A stretch of DNA of 64,000 bases from Branchinecta lynchi. Its lineage: Eukaryota; Arthropoda; Branchiopoda; Anostraca; Branchinectidae. The stretch covers positions 17,980,489-18,044,488 of the forward strand of contig JAKZAP010000022.1 of assembly GCA_023053575.1 (NCBI GenBank), given 5' to 3'. The notes under the pieces are model-generated. The model was not told the origin of the DNA, did no database searches, and saw only the letters and a list, made by a program, of their open reading frames with translations. This document shows, piece after piece, positions 10,701 to 21,976 of this stretch. Both the position numbers and the translations under genes were made by a program. Positions within the stretch are counted from its first letter, which is position 1, and each line of letters begins with the position of its first letter.

Positions 10701-11810
10701 GCAAGTCTGGAAAGAAGCAAAGCGTGAATGAATAAAGAGGGTTCACTGCTTATGAACAAAAGAAGCGTGTTTTTTCGGTTTCGCTGGTATTGGGCTGATT
10801 TTAAGAGGACTTACAGCTATAATAACAAAAAAAGCTTATGTCGTTACCTTTAAAGGACACCTCGCACTATTTACTCTTCAACTTACAGTATTTTAAAATA
10901 CTTAATACTTTAAACTAGGCTGTTCTTTCAACAAATAACCCATTGTTTTGGCTGTTTTAAGCCTTTTCCGAGACCCGTTGACTTATAGCGAAAACAGGAA
11001 AACGATTTACATAAACGGTTTTTCTGATGGAAAAACCTCTTGCAGACAACCTTCGACGGCGTGATACACATCGAAGGTAGCAAAACACGGCAATTGAGAA
11101 AATCAGCGTGGTTCTGTTAGAGGGGTTAGAATGTACCGTACGAAATTGGGGTCTGCGGGTTTAGAAATATATGGAGTGATGATAGAAGTAGGTTGCATTA
11201 GTATTATAGGTACGACAGGTCCTTTAAATTGTTTGCTTTTCTCAGTTTTGGACTTACTGGTGCCAACAATGATTCCGATGAGACAGATGAGGATGACCAA
11301 CCATTTACGAGCCACGTTGCAGCTGTGTCGCCAAAAAAAAAAAAAACCGCGCCTTCACTCCCCCAGGCCTTACTTAACCCGTTCCGAACCCAGGAAAAGG
11401 GAAAAGTGGGAAAATCAGTATTTGACAATGATTTCGTTGAAGCTGAAAGCAGTGAGTTGCAGAAGTTACAAAAGCATGTGAAGTTAGCACCAAGACACGA
11501 GGACTTGAAGACCCTGAATGGTCGCAAAATCTGTTGGAGTTACAAAAAGGGTCGATGCAAGTTTGGCATGAAATGTAAATTTGCCCACTTCACTGACTTA
11601 ATCGCTGGTGATTGTGAGAATAAGAAGGAGCCCCCACCATCCTGGGTTCCACCAGTTTCTGACCATCAAGCACAGATGCAGCTACAAGAAATGGAATATG
11701 TAGAGGAAGAATCAGACAGGATCCGGAAGAGGCGGCCTGGTTTAAGTGAAGACTTGGTACCAAATAAAAAGGTTTTGCAGATGTACTATAGAACAACAAA
11801 TTCGAAGTGA
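7688..11810 (+). CDS. Single CCCH zinc-finger protein, whole gene (two exons)
   Basis: The coding sequence joins 7688-7794 and 11246-11810, giving 223 residues. The phase-2 donor (GCAA|GTTAGT) and acceptor (ttttctcag|T) fit exactly. The protein starts MSLVPTYSDSETEAD, an acidic N-terminus. It continues with a lysine run (66-69), a proline-rich segment, an Asn-Pro-Phe motif, and one CCCH finger, C132-X7-C140-X5-C146-X3-H150, preceded by the basic GRK. The tail is acidic then basic. CCCH fingers of this spacing usually bind single-stranded RNA, so an RNA-processing role is plausible but inferred. I recognise the MSLV...SDSE start plus single finger as a conserved arrangement but cannot name the orthologue. 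The 3.45-kb intron is almost entirely transposon. The donor is weaker than consensus. Confidence 0.8.
7999..8408. mobile_element. Foldback MITE (family E) in the CCCH intron
   Basis: taGGCGTATTCTCACTGTTCC to ggaacggcGAGAATACGCCtta. Short CCCCGAGGA-type inverted words flank a central AT-rich stretch with tttaattaatt. Confidence 0.75.
8679..10096 (+). mobile_element. HINE-like element with ~137-bp minisatellite, full-length copy
   Basis: The left end is a diverged GGGATCCCAAAAC followed by ataagtggagggatacc, a (TCCG/TCTG)n microsatellite, and GATGAAACTTGG. The centre has eight monomers of about 136-137 bp; the conserved gctga step falls at 8961, 9098, 9234, 9371, 9507, 9643, about 9781 and 9913. 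Each monomer holds CCGGAATCCGG and AAACCGGAAA. The right end is TTTTTGGGATCCCATCGA then ccTTTGGTCTTGTT. The copy interrupts a TTAA-flanked element at a T-run, which defines both boundaries. T-tract insertion, a near-terminal palindrome and a central minisatellite are features of helentron-derived HINE elements. That class assignment is inference. Confidence 0.8.
8736..8762. repeat. (TCCG/TCTG)n microsatellite in a HINE-like element
   Basis: tccgtccgtctgtccgtccg and so on. A shorter version lies at 45755-45790 in the second full copy. It gives spurious TDGRTD-type open frames. Confidence 0.85.
10850..11227. mobile_element. TTAA-flanked MITE (family B), full copy before the CCCH exon 2 acceptor
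   Basis: TTAA-AGGACACCTCGCAC ... ACAGGTCCT-TTAA, 378 bases, with inverted ends AGGACC/GGTCCT. It ends 18 bases before the AG that opens exon 2 of the CCCH gene. Confidence 0.78.
11246..11810 (+). CDS. CCCH protein exon 2 with the zinc finger
   Basis: Encodes residue 36 (split codon) to 223, with the stop at 11808-11810. A run of 14 adenines at 11333-11346 encodes the four lysines and could slip during transcription or sequencing. The zinc finger lies at 11532-11588. The acceptor AG is 18 bases after the end of a TTAA-flanked transposon copy, so the pyrimidine tract sits in the short unique gap. Confidence 0.85.
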
Positions 11811-12149
11811 GCTGGAATGCCTTCATGTAGTGAGTGAGTGACAAGACCTATGCCGACTGCGAGCTCGTTTTGAGGGATGAATTTACCTGTTGGAAAATCA
11901 GATCCATGGCCGTTGGAGTGTTCTTCTGCTTCTAGCTTGCTTGATACATTATGTGGTTTAGTGGATACTGTCTAGGGTACAGATGTTACCATCAAAATAT
12001 TTCAATTGATTGATTGAAATTGCGTGTGACATGATGTTCAGTGTTATAATGCCTAGAGCAAGGTCCCTTGCCATGCAGTACACTTCGGACCGTCTGAGCA
12101 GCTACGAGATGAGGTTCCGGTCCTCTCCAAAGATTGACGCAGCCTAAAT

Positions 12150-13028
12150 CAGAGATGGGCGAATCCGGATTCGGCCTTTTGGCCGGATTCAAATCTTTTG
12201 CTTGTCAGGCTGGAATACGAATCCGCTCCAGTTTCTAATCTTTTCCCAATCTTCACACACTGTGCTTAAGGTTTTGTTCTTAACGAACCCCAAATTAGTT
12301 CCTGGGTTGCGAAGAGGAAGCCTATACTATAACAATTACACATAAAAACCTTGAAATATGGCTTACACCGCCCAATTAATCGTCTCATTTGCCTTAGGCA
12401 TCAGTGCTTTTTTATCAGCAATGATTTTTAAATTATAACCTGTTACATAATTTGAGTTTTTTAAAGGTCGAAATCGAATGGATCGTTCGTCGTCAAATCA
12501 ACAGAATCTCCACGATGGCTTGGCATAACATTCAGTCAAAATTCAAGTCAGTTCAAGTCAAAATTGTACAGCACCTTCTGCGCTCCTTCTATACTATTTG
12601 GTTCTGGTGTTACCCATGTTCTGCGAGATGAGATGAGAAAGATGAGATCATGTTATTTTAAATATGCAAAGCACCTGTTCTACTTGTCGAAATTATGCCA
12701 TAACCATACATTGACGGAGAAGTTCAAAATTCAAGATGCAAGTGTTACCCTTTTCGACGTTTCTTCGTCGCTATAAAAAATCATTGACAACAGAGCCCAA
12801 CCAGCGCACGACCTTCTCCACTGCTTCCTGGCCGAACATTGAAAAGTAGTGTATTTTTCTGTGTCTTTTATTTATTTTCTTTTATTTACTCTGATTTTTC
12901 GAAATGGCGGGTTGCCAATAAATTACTTACTTACTTAATGTGGATTCGAATCCTCATCATGAAAACGCGGATTCGAATTCGTACCTAGCTCATTCGAATC
13001 CTTTTCATGATCCGATTCGCCCGTCTCT
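12150..13028. mobile_element. hAT-type MITE (family D) with inserted DNA, no clear duplication
   Basis: Starts CAGAGATGGGCGAATCC and ends gattcgcccgtctcta. The middle (about 12490-12945) is occupied by another repeat. The two flanks do not share an 8-bp duplication, so one end has decayed or the locus was rearranged. Confidence 0.6.
12555..12945 (+). repeat. Dispersed repeat with (TTAC)n tail, uninterrupted copy
   Basis: Starts ttgtacagcaccttctgcgc and ends aataaattacttacttactta. The last 150 bases look like a LINE/SINE 3' end (AATAAA then TTAC repeats). The same repeat at 30637-31805 carries a HINE-like insertion, so this is the empty-site version. Confidence 0.7.
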
Positions 13029-13290
13029 AGCGTCAGTATCAAGAAGCGGTGTCTGATGTATGCTGGACATGTAAGTAGAAGAGACGACTCCACCCTGGCG
13101 AAGAAGGCTTTTCTCGCCAACCCGCTCCCCGGATGGAAAAAAGTCGAGGTCGAAGTAAAACGTTACTGGGCACTCAAAGATGACCTCCAGTCCATCGAAT
13201 TTTCCGCCGCCGCGGAAGTAGCTGGATCCCTTCTTGCTTCAGCACTCGACCTAACTGCATGGAACCAAGAACAAATAATAAGATAGAACC
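13028..13290 (+). mobile_element. LINE fragment: C-terminal tail of a reverse transcriptase
   Basis: The frame from 13032 reads ...KKRCLMYAGHVSRRDDSTLA and ...LANPLPGWKK, the GH(V/I)xRxDD-type segment after the reverse-transcriptase domain of several LINE clades. It is open for about 85 codons to a stop at 13284-13286. No 5' part is present. Confidence 0.62.
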
Positions 13291-13917
13291 ACTGTCTTTG
13301 GTACCATGCAGCGACTATGAATACCCCGACAAAACTGAGCGGACCTAGAGGTATTTACTGTAGCCTTTTACCCGTCTACTCTGCTTCCGTCTTTGCCGTT
13401 GCTCATCGCAGAGAAATAAAATGCAGGAGGTCTACTCCGCGGACTGACCCGCTCTTGAGCGCGTCCAAAGAAGCTATCAGCTCTGTCTTCTACTTTTCCT
13501 CAAGGTGGTTTCATAGCGATATAGCTAATTGTAGAGGTAACGAAACGTCATGTGGCGCGAAGCTACTACTCTCCGCTCGTTCACAGCGGAAAAGGTACGG
13601 GAAATACTCGACTCGTCATAACTATAGTACAGAGATAGGGAGACGGAGGTTCTATCTGATTACTTGTTCTTGATGGAACGACATGTACCGCTTTAACCAG
13701 GGAGAGCTGTACAGCTTGCGCCCGGACACAACTAAAAGTAGGCTACCTTGCTAGGCGTAGGGATCAGATAACTGGTAAATCATGTTTAAGTTCGTCTCAC
13801 TTCTGTGAGTTTCTAGTTTTCCGATTTTAGTAACGTTATTGTTCTAACAATACTCTCGCCAGGACCTGAGTTTGAAACCTGAGTCATCATGGACAGCCAG
13901 GTGCTTGTTCGAAGCAT

Positions 13918-14292
13918 AGGACCCCTCGCACTATTTACTCTTCAATTTGCAGTATTTTAATATATTGGAATACTTTCAAACTATGATGTGCTTTCAACAA
14001 ATAACCCACGGTTTTTTGCTGTTTTAAGCCTTTTCTGAGACACGTTGACTTGAAGCGAAAACGGAAACAATTTACATAATCGATTTTTCTGATAGAAAAA
14101 CTTATCGCGGACAACCGTCGACAGCGGTTACACATCGAAGGTATCAAAACACGGCTAGTGAGAATATCAGCGCGGTTTTGTTAGAGGGGTTACAATGTAC
14201 CGTACGAAATTGGGGTCTCCGGGTTCAAAAATATATGGAGTGGTTATGGAAGTATGTTGCAGTAATATTATAGGTAAAGACAGGTCCTTTAA
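13918..14292. mobile_element. TTAA-type MITE (family B), left TTAA lost
   Basis: AGGACCCCTCGCAC to GGTCCT-TTAA, 375 bases, same internal order as the other copies. The left flank reads gcat instead of TTAA. Confidence 0.72.
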
Positions 14293-14561
14293 GAATGTTT
14301 CTGATAAGCAACTTTCGGTGTCACCTAGCCATTCGCCCTGTACGTCGAGTCTATGCTTAGATAGGAGTACTTGAAGGAATTAAATATTTCTCGATGATGA
14401 ATCCATTATTGTTTCACACAGTCTCTGAAACCCCTGTACGAATACAAATCCGCTTATTGCTTGTTCTTTTTTGCGAGTTACACCACAGCGGGCATTCGTC
14501 TAGCCATGCCTGAAGGTAAATGCTTGGACAGGTCTCTGGAGTTGGCCCACGTAATTATTTA

Positions 14562-14941
14562 GAGCGTGTTCCACCCTTCTAACAATAGTAACTATTAGTT
14601 ACCCCCAACAAGATAGTTTCAGGGGGTCCTGTTTCTTGTTTTATATTTATGTTATGTAGTCTAACTAGTACGAGTAATGAATGAATGAATGAATGAATAG
14701 TTACTATTTCCGTTCCAACCCCAATAGAAGTTACTACGCTGACCGTTCCAACCTTCTCGAAACAGTAACTACTTGCTTACCATACTCGGGAGCGTAGTAA
14801 GAGTGGTAACTACGCATCTCTGTAACGTGATTGGTCGGATCCGCCCACGGCATAATATTCTGCTGGAAACTAGAAGAAAATCTTTCCAGCCTTAACGGCG
14901 AAAAGCCGTAGTAACTACGGCAAGTATGGCGGAACACGCTC
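14562..14941. mobile_element. MITE family A, TTA duplication
   Basis: Inverted ends GAGCGTGTTCCACC and GGCGGAACACGCTC, flanked by TTA (14559-14561 and 14942-14944). A 3-bp TWA-like duplication is the PIF/Harbinger pattern. The interior is full of GTAACTA palindromes. A (GAAT)n tract lies inside at 14676-14699. Confidence 0.82.
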
Positions 14942-14956
14942 TTATACGTCGTGATC

Positions 14957-15215
14957 ACTTAAGCATTGTCCAAATAGGTGTCATAAGGTGTATTAATGCG
15001 TATAAGACTTATTACAGATTCCTCTTTTCCTCGGAGCGCGCTGTAATAAGGTGAATAGACTACCGTTCTATTCTGGTTTATGCAGGGCCAATCAGATCAC
15101 TTAGTTGGTTCCGCCAGCGGGCCGAGGAAAGGAGCAGCGTCGTCACGGTTGCCACGGGAAGCACTAAAATTCTGCTTTGGCGGAAGCCGAAGAAACAACT
15201 TTTCTAAAAAAAAAT
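14957..15215. repeat. Dispersed repeat (family G), plus copy
   Basis: aagcattgtccaaataggtg followed by a GC-richer block with cgctgtaataaggtgaatag and ttggttccgccagcgggcc. The same order appears inverted at 18890-19160. Confidence 0.6.
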
Positions 15216-15584
15216 AACATGTTTTGTTCTGTTGCGACTGCTTACTGCTCGTTCTTGGACGGTAGATCTAATTGCTTTTTACAACATATTGGGTGTCAAA
15301 TTGTACTGGTGTACTTCAAGAAAAACTATGAACACTTTTCTGATCTTTAGAAACTCGAAAAACTGTATGACCGTGTCAACACTGCGCGCTGCATTAATAA
15401 GAACCTCTCAGGTTCGTATTTGAACGGGCGTGTGTATTAATACACAAAAATCGCATATAGCGTTATTCAGCTTATTATACCTATAGTCCGACCGCCAGCT
15501 CGTCAAAAGACGCTTAGTTTCGAAAACACCTGACCCAAAAGAAAAAGTACAGTCAGTCTGACGATACCATTTTGTAGTCCAAAA

Positions 15585-16554
15585 AATCCTGATTCAGAAT
15601 ATGCTTGGAATGGTGAACCATTATTTGTCGGACAAGTGGTTCGTCCGGAATCCGGCAAAAACCGGAAAGTTTGTTAAAAGTAAAAGTTTCATTTGAAGTT
15701 GATAAAATGTTTGGTTTAGGGGTAAGAAGACATGCTGAACATGATGGTGGAAACCATTTTCTCGCTGGACATGTAGTTCGTCCGGAATCCGGGAAAAACC
15801 GGAACGTTGGTTAAAAAAAAGTTTCATTTGAACTTGATTAAATGTTTGATTTAGGGGTAAAAAGACGTGCTGAGCATGAAGGTGAAAATAATTTTCTCGC
15901 CGGACAAGTAGTTCGTCCGGAATCCGGCAAAAACCGGAAAGTTTGTTAAAAGTAAAAGTATTATTTGAAGTTGATCAAATGTTTCATTTAGGGGTAAGAC
16001 GACATGTTGAATACGATGGTGAAAACCATTTTCTCGCCAGAAAACTAGTTCAACTGGAACCCGGCCAAAACCGGAAAATATGTTAAAAGCAAAAGTTTTA
16101 TCTGAAGTTGATTAGATGATAGATTTAGGGGTAAGAAGAGACGCTGAGTCTGTATATGACAATCATTTTTACCCGGACATATAATTAGTCCGAAATCCGG
16201 TTATTCGTGCATTTTTTTAAGTCAAAGTTTTATTTAAAGTTGATTAGATGTTCTTTATAGGGATAAGGAGATATGCTTGATTTGTTTCTGAATTTTCTTT
16301 TTTTGCTGGACTAGTAGTTCGCTCGGAATTCGGGCGAAACCGCAAATTTGTCAGAAGTAAAACAGGAAGTTTCGGTCAGTATCGTCAAAATAGATATGGC
16401 TTATAGAGGTATAGATAGATAGATAGATAGAATATCTGAACTAGGTTTTCTCTGATGATTAGCCTAGCGAAGACTGGATCTGGCGAAGACAAGACCCAAT
16501 TGTCTGGATCAAATCTTAGATTTTTGGGATCCCATCGACACCTTTGGTCTTGTT
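15585..16554 (+). mobile_element. HINE-like element, left end missing
   Basis: Minisatellite monomers with CCGGAATCCGG run from about 15620 to 16340, then the usual right end (gggatcccatcgacacctttggtcttgtt). No GGGATCCC-acataag left end precedes them. A (GATA)n tract lies at 16410-16431. Confidence 0.7.
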
Positions 16555-17319
16555 GGAAGTGTTAGACCCCTTCTCGAAAAGTACCTATTTTAGTCGAGAA
16601 TTGCTCAACAGGTAATGCGCACAAGCAAGAATCGCCGCTAATTAGTTAACCCTGAGAAACGGAAGAGGAGATAAAATTACGAAACAAACATCACAGTAAA
16701 AGCAACTCAAGATCAGGCTTTCTTGCTACTTACTCAGAGAACGGCGTAAAAGGCAAAATATTTGATTTCTGACTATTAACAGTGAAAGTAATGTAGCTGA
16801 ACTTGGCATGGTAATACGATGATTTTTACCCATGTTTGCAGCTCGAGTCTGTCTGGTGTGTTTATTATGTGCACAGTTACTTTAATGTGAACAATGCAGG
16901 TTTGTGGTATATGGTAGAACGTGTAAAAAGAACCTGATGTGAAGACGAATGGACGTTAATTAACCTGTTATACCGACAAGAGTTGAACTTCTCGGGTGCA
17001 CCCGACGAAGTTTGCACAATTTGATTTCTTACGTACGGGAGGGGTACAAGACATCGTTTTTACACAACCTCGATTGTTGCCGCGAAAATGTTTGTATGAG
17101 GGAAGGTGCTTTGTCGACTCGGATGAAGAATAGGGAATTTGATTTTGTGAAGCAACGTTGGCAAAGTTTGAGATTTGGGTCTCCCATTCAACTCGTCTTT
17201 TTGTGCTTTAGATATTTCGTGTGACATTTCAATACACGAGCATTTATTTGAACCAGTTGTAATCCCTGTAGTTGTTGATTCATTCCAGCAAACTTAGGTT
17301 ATTAAGCAACAGACTCGCA

Positions 17320-17840
17320 TCACATCCTTAATCAACGAGTGTCTATTCCTGGAAAACGGAATCAGCGGGTTCAATTTGGTTAGAATAAACTTTTCTGCCG
17401 ACAGTACCCCACTATACCAGATGATGGCACTTGTTTCTGAGGAGGAGAATAACTGATCAGGTTTCAGGTCTACTTATTTATTAACGGTATATTCATAATC
17501 AACGGGTTCGATTTGGTCGTAATCCGCTTTTCAACCACTGTCTTTGATAGCTATACTCATTATCGAGAAGAAATAATGGAATAGCATAAGGCTTCATTTC
17601 TACTTTAAGCCACCTATTCCGGAATTTATTATCGGCATATTCGGAATCAGTGGGTTCGATTTGTTCGGAATCCATTTTTCAACCTACTGTGTTTGAGAGC
17701 GATACTTCTTATAGAGAGGAAGCATCGGGGTTTATTTCTACTTTAAGCCATCGTTTCCGGAACCAATTCCGGCATTTTGCGAATCAGCGTGTTCGATTTG
17801 GTCGGAATGCACTTTTAAACCTACTGTACCGTTTGGGTTA
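17320..17840. repeat. Tandem repeat, four units of about 140 bp
   Basis: The phrase gttcgatttggtcggaat recurs near 17369, 17507, 17652 and 17786 with parallel flanking sequence. Units are diverged. Confidence 0.6.
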
Positions 17841-18489
17841 GGGGGGTGTCATATTTTCAGGACCTGGCGGTCGGACTACTACTAGGACAATGCTTTAGCA
17901 TAACAAGTCAGCGGCTATCGCTAGACAGCGTTTGTTAAACGGGGACGACTGGGCAGTAACTGAAAGCGCCTTTTAAATTTGAAAGAAGTTCTCTAAAACT
18001 TGACAAATTGATTGAAAGACTTCTCTTATTGCGTACTGAAGTTTTTCAGACTGCAAATGCGTACTTGAGAATGCAAACTTTCAGAATCAGGTTTGTTAAG
18101 AGTTTAAAGTTAATCGTTACAAAATTCACGAAATTTTGGTAATTTATATGCGAAGTTTCAAAGATCTGTACGATCCGTTACGATCTATTATATTTACGAT
18201 CTGTTATATTTTTGCCAACGTATTTCATCAAATTTGACACAGTCTGAACGTCAGTTTCAGTTCTGCACGAAAGTTAGCAAAGTTTCGTTTTTAAGTCTCA
18301 ACGAGTTTCATGACAGTTTAAACGCTTTCAACGAAAAGTCAACAATTCTGAACTTCTACTGACACGTCTTTGATAATACTTTGCAATTGTCATATATTTG
18401 TTCGAATGTACGGCGAAAGATCAGTCAACTGTACCAAGACTACAACAGATATGTTTGGCCCCAAAAGGCCACCATAAAGGGCTATATTA

Positions 18490-19162
18490 AGCATTGTCCA
18501 AGTAGGTGTAATAAGGTGAATAGCGCTGTACGCGATGTTTACGTCATAAAGTGCGAATCAGTTGAAAAAATTTCAACTTTCCCATATGGAAGTGATGATG
18601 GTGCCACAAATCCGGGCAGGAATTCCCGCCCGGGAGCTCCCGGTCCTCATCGTGTGTTCTCACTATCAGTACACACGCCTGTTCAAATACAACCCAGAAG
18701 GTTCCTATCAATGTGTCGTCCGGTGTTGCCAAGGTAATACAAATTTCGAGCTAAAAAAATATCCGAAAAGGTTGTTATTACTACTTGAAGTATACTAGTA
18801 CAATATAACGCAAACTATACTGTAAAATGCTATTAAAATAAGGGATGGACAGCATTGGTCCTCGAACTGACGAAAAGCAGTCGTAATAGAACAAAAACGT
18901 GTTTTTTTAAAGAAAAGTTGTTTCTTTAGCTTCCAACAAAGTAGAACTGTTGTACTTTCTTTGGCAGCCCTGACGACGCTGCGCCTCTCCTCGGCCCGCT
19001 GGCGGAACCAACCAAGCGATCTGATGGCTCTGCATAAGGAAGAATAGAACCGAGCTCAATTTTCCCTATTCGCCTTATTACAGCGCGCCCCGAGGAAAAG
19101 AGGAATCTGTAATAAGCTTTATACGCCGTAATACACCTATTAGGACAATGCTTTAGCTGGAC
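18490..19162. repeat. Dispersed repeat (family G) bounded by inverted ends
   Basis: The left end aagcattgtccaagtaggtg and right end cacctattaggacaatgctt are inverted repeats. The right half (18890-19160) is the inverted match of 14957-15215. The middle has the palindrome ggaattcccgcccgggagctcc near 18620-18640. Confidence 0.55.
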
Positions 19163-19199
19163 ATAAAGCATGGTGAAAAAATAGTTTAGGCTTTCAGCT

Positions 19200-21500
19200 C
19201 TACTTTAAAAATCCCAGTTTTAAATACTCCTTCAGCCCATGCTGACTACAAATCACATTTGATAATACAAAACGGATACGTCAGCTACATTTTATTAGAA
19301 CTATAGTTCAGCCCTTGCCGAGATATAGACCCTCGAGGCCCCTTTCTTAAGTGCGAGATATAGCTAAAAAATATAGCTGACGTATCCGTTTTGCATTGTG
19401 AAATACAATCAGGATAGGGTTTAGTATATACCTCGTCAACCCGTACTAGCCTACTGGCGATTTTGATTTAAAGTACGATGGGAGGAATGCTGTTTTTGAC
19501 GAATCTAAACTGAATCCAAAACCATTTAATTCAAACTTCAAGGTTTGCACATGAGATGTACTAATCATTTAAAGCTGTTTAAACAAAATTACACTCAAAA
19601 AGCAGTTTTCCTGCAATTTCTCAGTTCAACTACAGAAAATCTGCGAATACGACCAAGGGGAGTCTGCCTCAGATTAAAACTGCAAACTGATGGAAGACCC
19701 GCCATTATAGGCCTACTACTGTAGAGGTGGGTATGCGAGTTAGCAAGAACTGATAATAACCTTCCCAGACCACTGTACTTCGCATTAGTGTTGGTCGATA
19801 CTCGATATCGAAACGTTAATATCGATATCGAAAACGATATTTGTTCATTCATAATTATTGTAAATAACCCAAACTACGTTTATATATCGAAAATGGAGCA
19901 ATATGTTTTCCGTACTTCATTTCTTATTATTCGGAGTTTGAGATGATGCAAGATGCTATTTAACAACAATTTCGTTCTTCAATTTTGGCGAAACGAGACA
20001 TATCCTATAGCTAAACATGGTAAAGAAGGGGGGGGGTTGCCTTTTGTTGTTTTTTTGCCTTTGGGTCGGACAAAAAAGTACAACAAAGACAGACGGAAAA
20101 GCATATAAGCATGATTATTTTTTTATGTTTCGGGGGGGGGGGGGGGGTATATCCACTAATCCCCCCCCCCCCCATGGATATAGCCCTGCGCCCAACACTA
20201 ATCCGCATTCACCATTCTACTACCGACATCGCAAATTTCATGCAGTATGGCGGATTATTTATTCAAGCTAATTGTTTTATTTTCCGTTTACTTATGGGAT
20301 CTGAACGCTTGTCGTGGCTGGCTCTTTGCACGACAATGCAAGCTTCTTAGCGATTGTTGAACCCCATTGGTCGAAGCCCCTTTATGGCATCGGTGTTCTA
20401 CAAATTCATGGCTCCAAACGGATTAGTTTCCGTCTGTCCCCCCTCGTCTTGTTGCCTCCGAAGTAATGCATCCTTCAGCTAATCGTTTACTTGTAAACTT
20501 TAAAAAGACCCATGCTTCCCTTTATAGGTAAAGGTACGCAGCTGAGAAATTACGCTAATGGAAGCTGTAAATTCTAGGAGGAATATTATCAATTCTTGGT
20601 GTTCACTGAGGCAGAAGCTCTGGGTCAAGGATTTCGGCAATGTTGAAGGGTCCACTGCCAAAAGCCTAATCTTAAGTCACTAAACTAAATAGGCATAGCG
20701 TAAACATCAAGTCATTACTGGTCCCGCGGTTGGGGCTGGGCCTGCAGGAGCTCCCGCCAGATAAGCGCTAGACACACAGGCAGGGCTTCCCTGCCTGTAT
20801 TTTGAAATCCTGAGTGGATAATCAAATTTTACGGTCTCTTCGAAGACTGACAAGTGCAAAAATCAGCCGGGATCCTGGGACGTGCTTATAATGCAATGGA
20901 TATCTTTTTTTTATATTACGTCTGGATTTACGAAGCACCGAAATCCGGTCCCTCTGGCCCAGGTCACGACTCGGACAGATGGTCAGTGTCGGGCGATTGC
21001 GGATAGGATTCCGGGTAAGATCATCCGTTACGTACGGAAACACTGAGGTTATACGACGGAAGTGCGGATAATCCAGCCGGAAAACGTGATCGTTTGCCCG
21101 CAGCATCACCGAAAGTGCGAGAACGATTACTGCTAAGCATCCGCTCGACTGAACCTGCCAGAGTACACGTCATCTCCAACCCCCATGCCGTGTTCCACGG
21201 TGCTAGCCATGGTGACAATTAGGACGACACATCACATAGCGTTTGTAATCTTCGTTTTGCATGTAGTGTTGGCTCTTGGACGTTTCATAAGCCGCCATCG
21301 TAAACACAATGAAGCTAACACATAAATCACAATACTCCCCCCCCCCCCCCACCCATTCCAGACAACCACAGACTTAGGCTTGTGCAGAACATGGCCCATG
21401 TCCAAGAAGAAATTGGGACCAAAGTTGATTAGCGAGAATGTCTGAGTCTTTTTGGTAAAAAGATGGCACAGATCACGTAATCTCAGCTGAACTTCAGTTC
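19200..21500. other. Intergenic stretch downstream of Dcr-1, no gene recognised
   Basis: Contains the poly-G/poly-C pair, a direct-order pair gctgacgtatccgttttg / aaaacggatacgtcagct (19380s and 19268, inverted to each other), and a poly-C run at 21336-21349. The nearest minus-strand AATAAA (complement of tttatt at about 20259) is 1.7 kb past the Dcr-1 stop, so its poly(A) site is not settled. Confidence 0.4.
20130..20176. repeat. Poly-G tract facing a poly-C tract
   Basis: A run of G at about 20131-20147, then tatatccactaat, then a run of C to about 20173 followed by catggatatag. The two tracts can pair as a hairpin. Either strand could also form G-quadruplex. Confidence 0.8.
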
Positions 21501-21516
21501 TCTATTCATACATATT

Positions 21517-21797
21517 GGGCGTGTTCCACCAGTAACCATTAGTTACTATTTTCGTTCCAAACTCGTACGAAGTTACTACGCTGACCTTCCAACCTTCTCG
21601 AAAGAGTAACTATTTGCTTACCATGCTCAGGAGCGTAGTAAGCGTGGCAACTACACATCTGTAACGTGATTCGTCGGATTCGCCCACGGCATGATATTCT
21701 GCTGGAAAATAAAAAAGTCTTTCCAGCCTTGACGGCAAAAAGCCAGAATTCCTGACGTCATGCGTATTCACTACGGTAGGTAGGGCGGAACACGCTC
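21517..21797. mobile_element. MITE family A, ATT duplication
   Basis: GGGCGTGTTCCACC to GGCGGAACACGCTC, flanked by ATT (21514-21516 and 21798-21800). It lies 180 bases beyond the Dcr-1 stop codon. Confidence 0.8.
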
Positions 21798-21976
21798 ATT
21801 ATCAAGCTTCCGAGCTCTCAAGAGCTTGCAAGCAACTTCTCAAATGTTAGAGAAGGAGTTCGAATTACAGTTGATAAAACAAAATTTCTCACCTCTGTTT
21901 AAAGACAGAATCTCAGCTAAGATCTTGGCTAGGTTTCGAAGTCGGTCAAAAGCACATGATCTATCACTCGCGGTCG

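Noticed and set aside
11103..11527. Minus-strand open frames over the CCCH exon
   Set aside because: Antisense shadows of the plus-strand coding exon and the adjacent MITE.
13317..13673. Open frame of 118 codons after the LINE relic
   Set aside because: No domain or splice signals seen, and the composition is not protein-like. It may be flanking repeat sequence.
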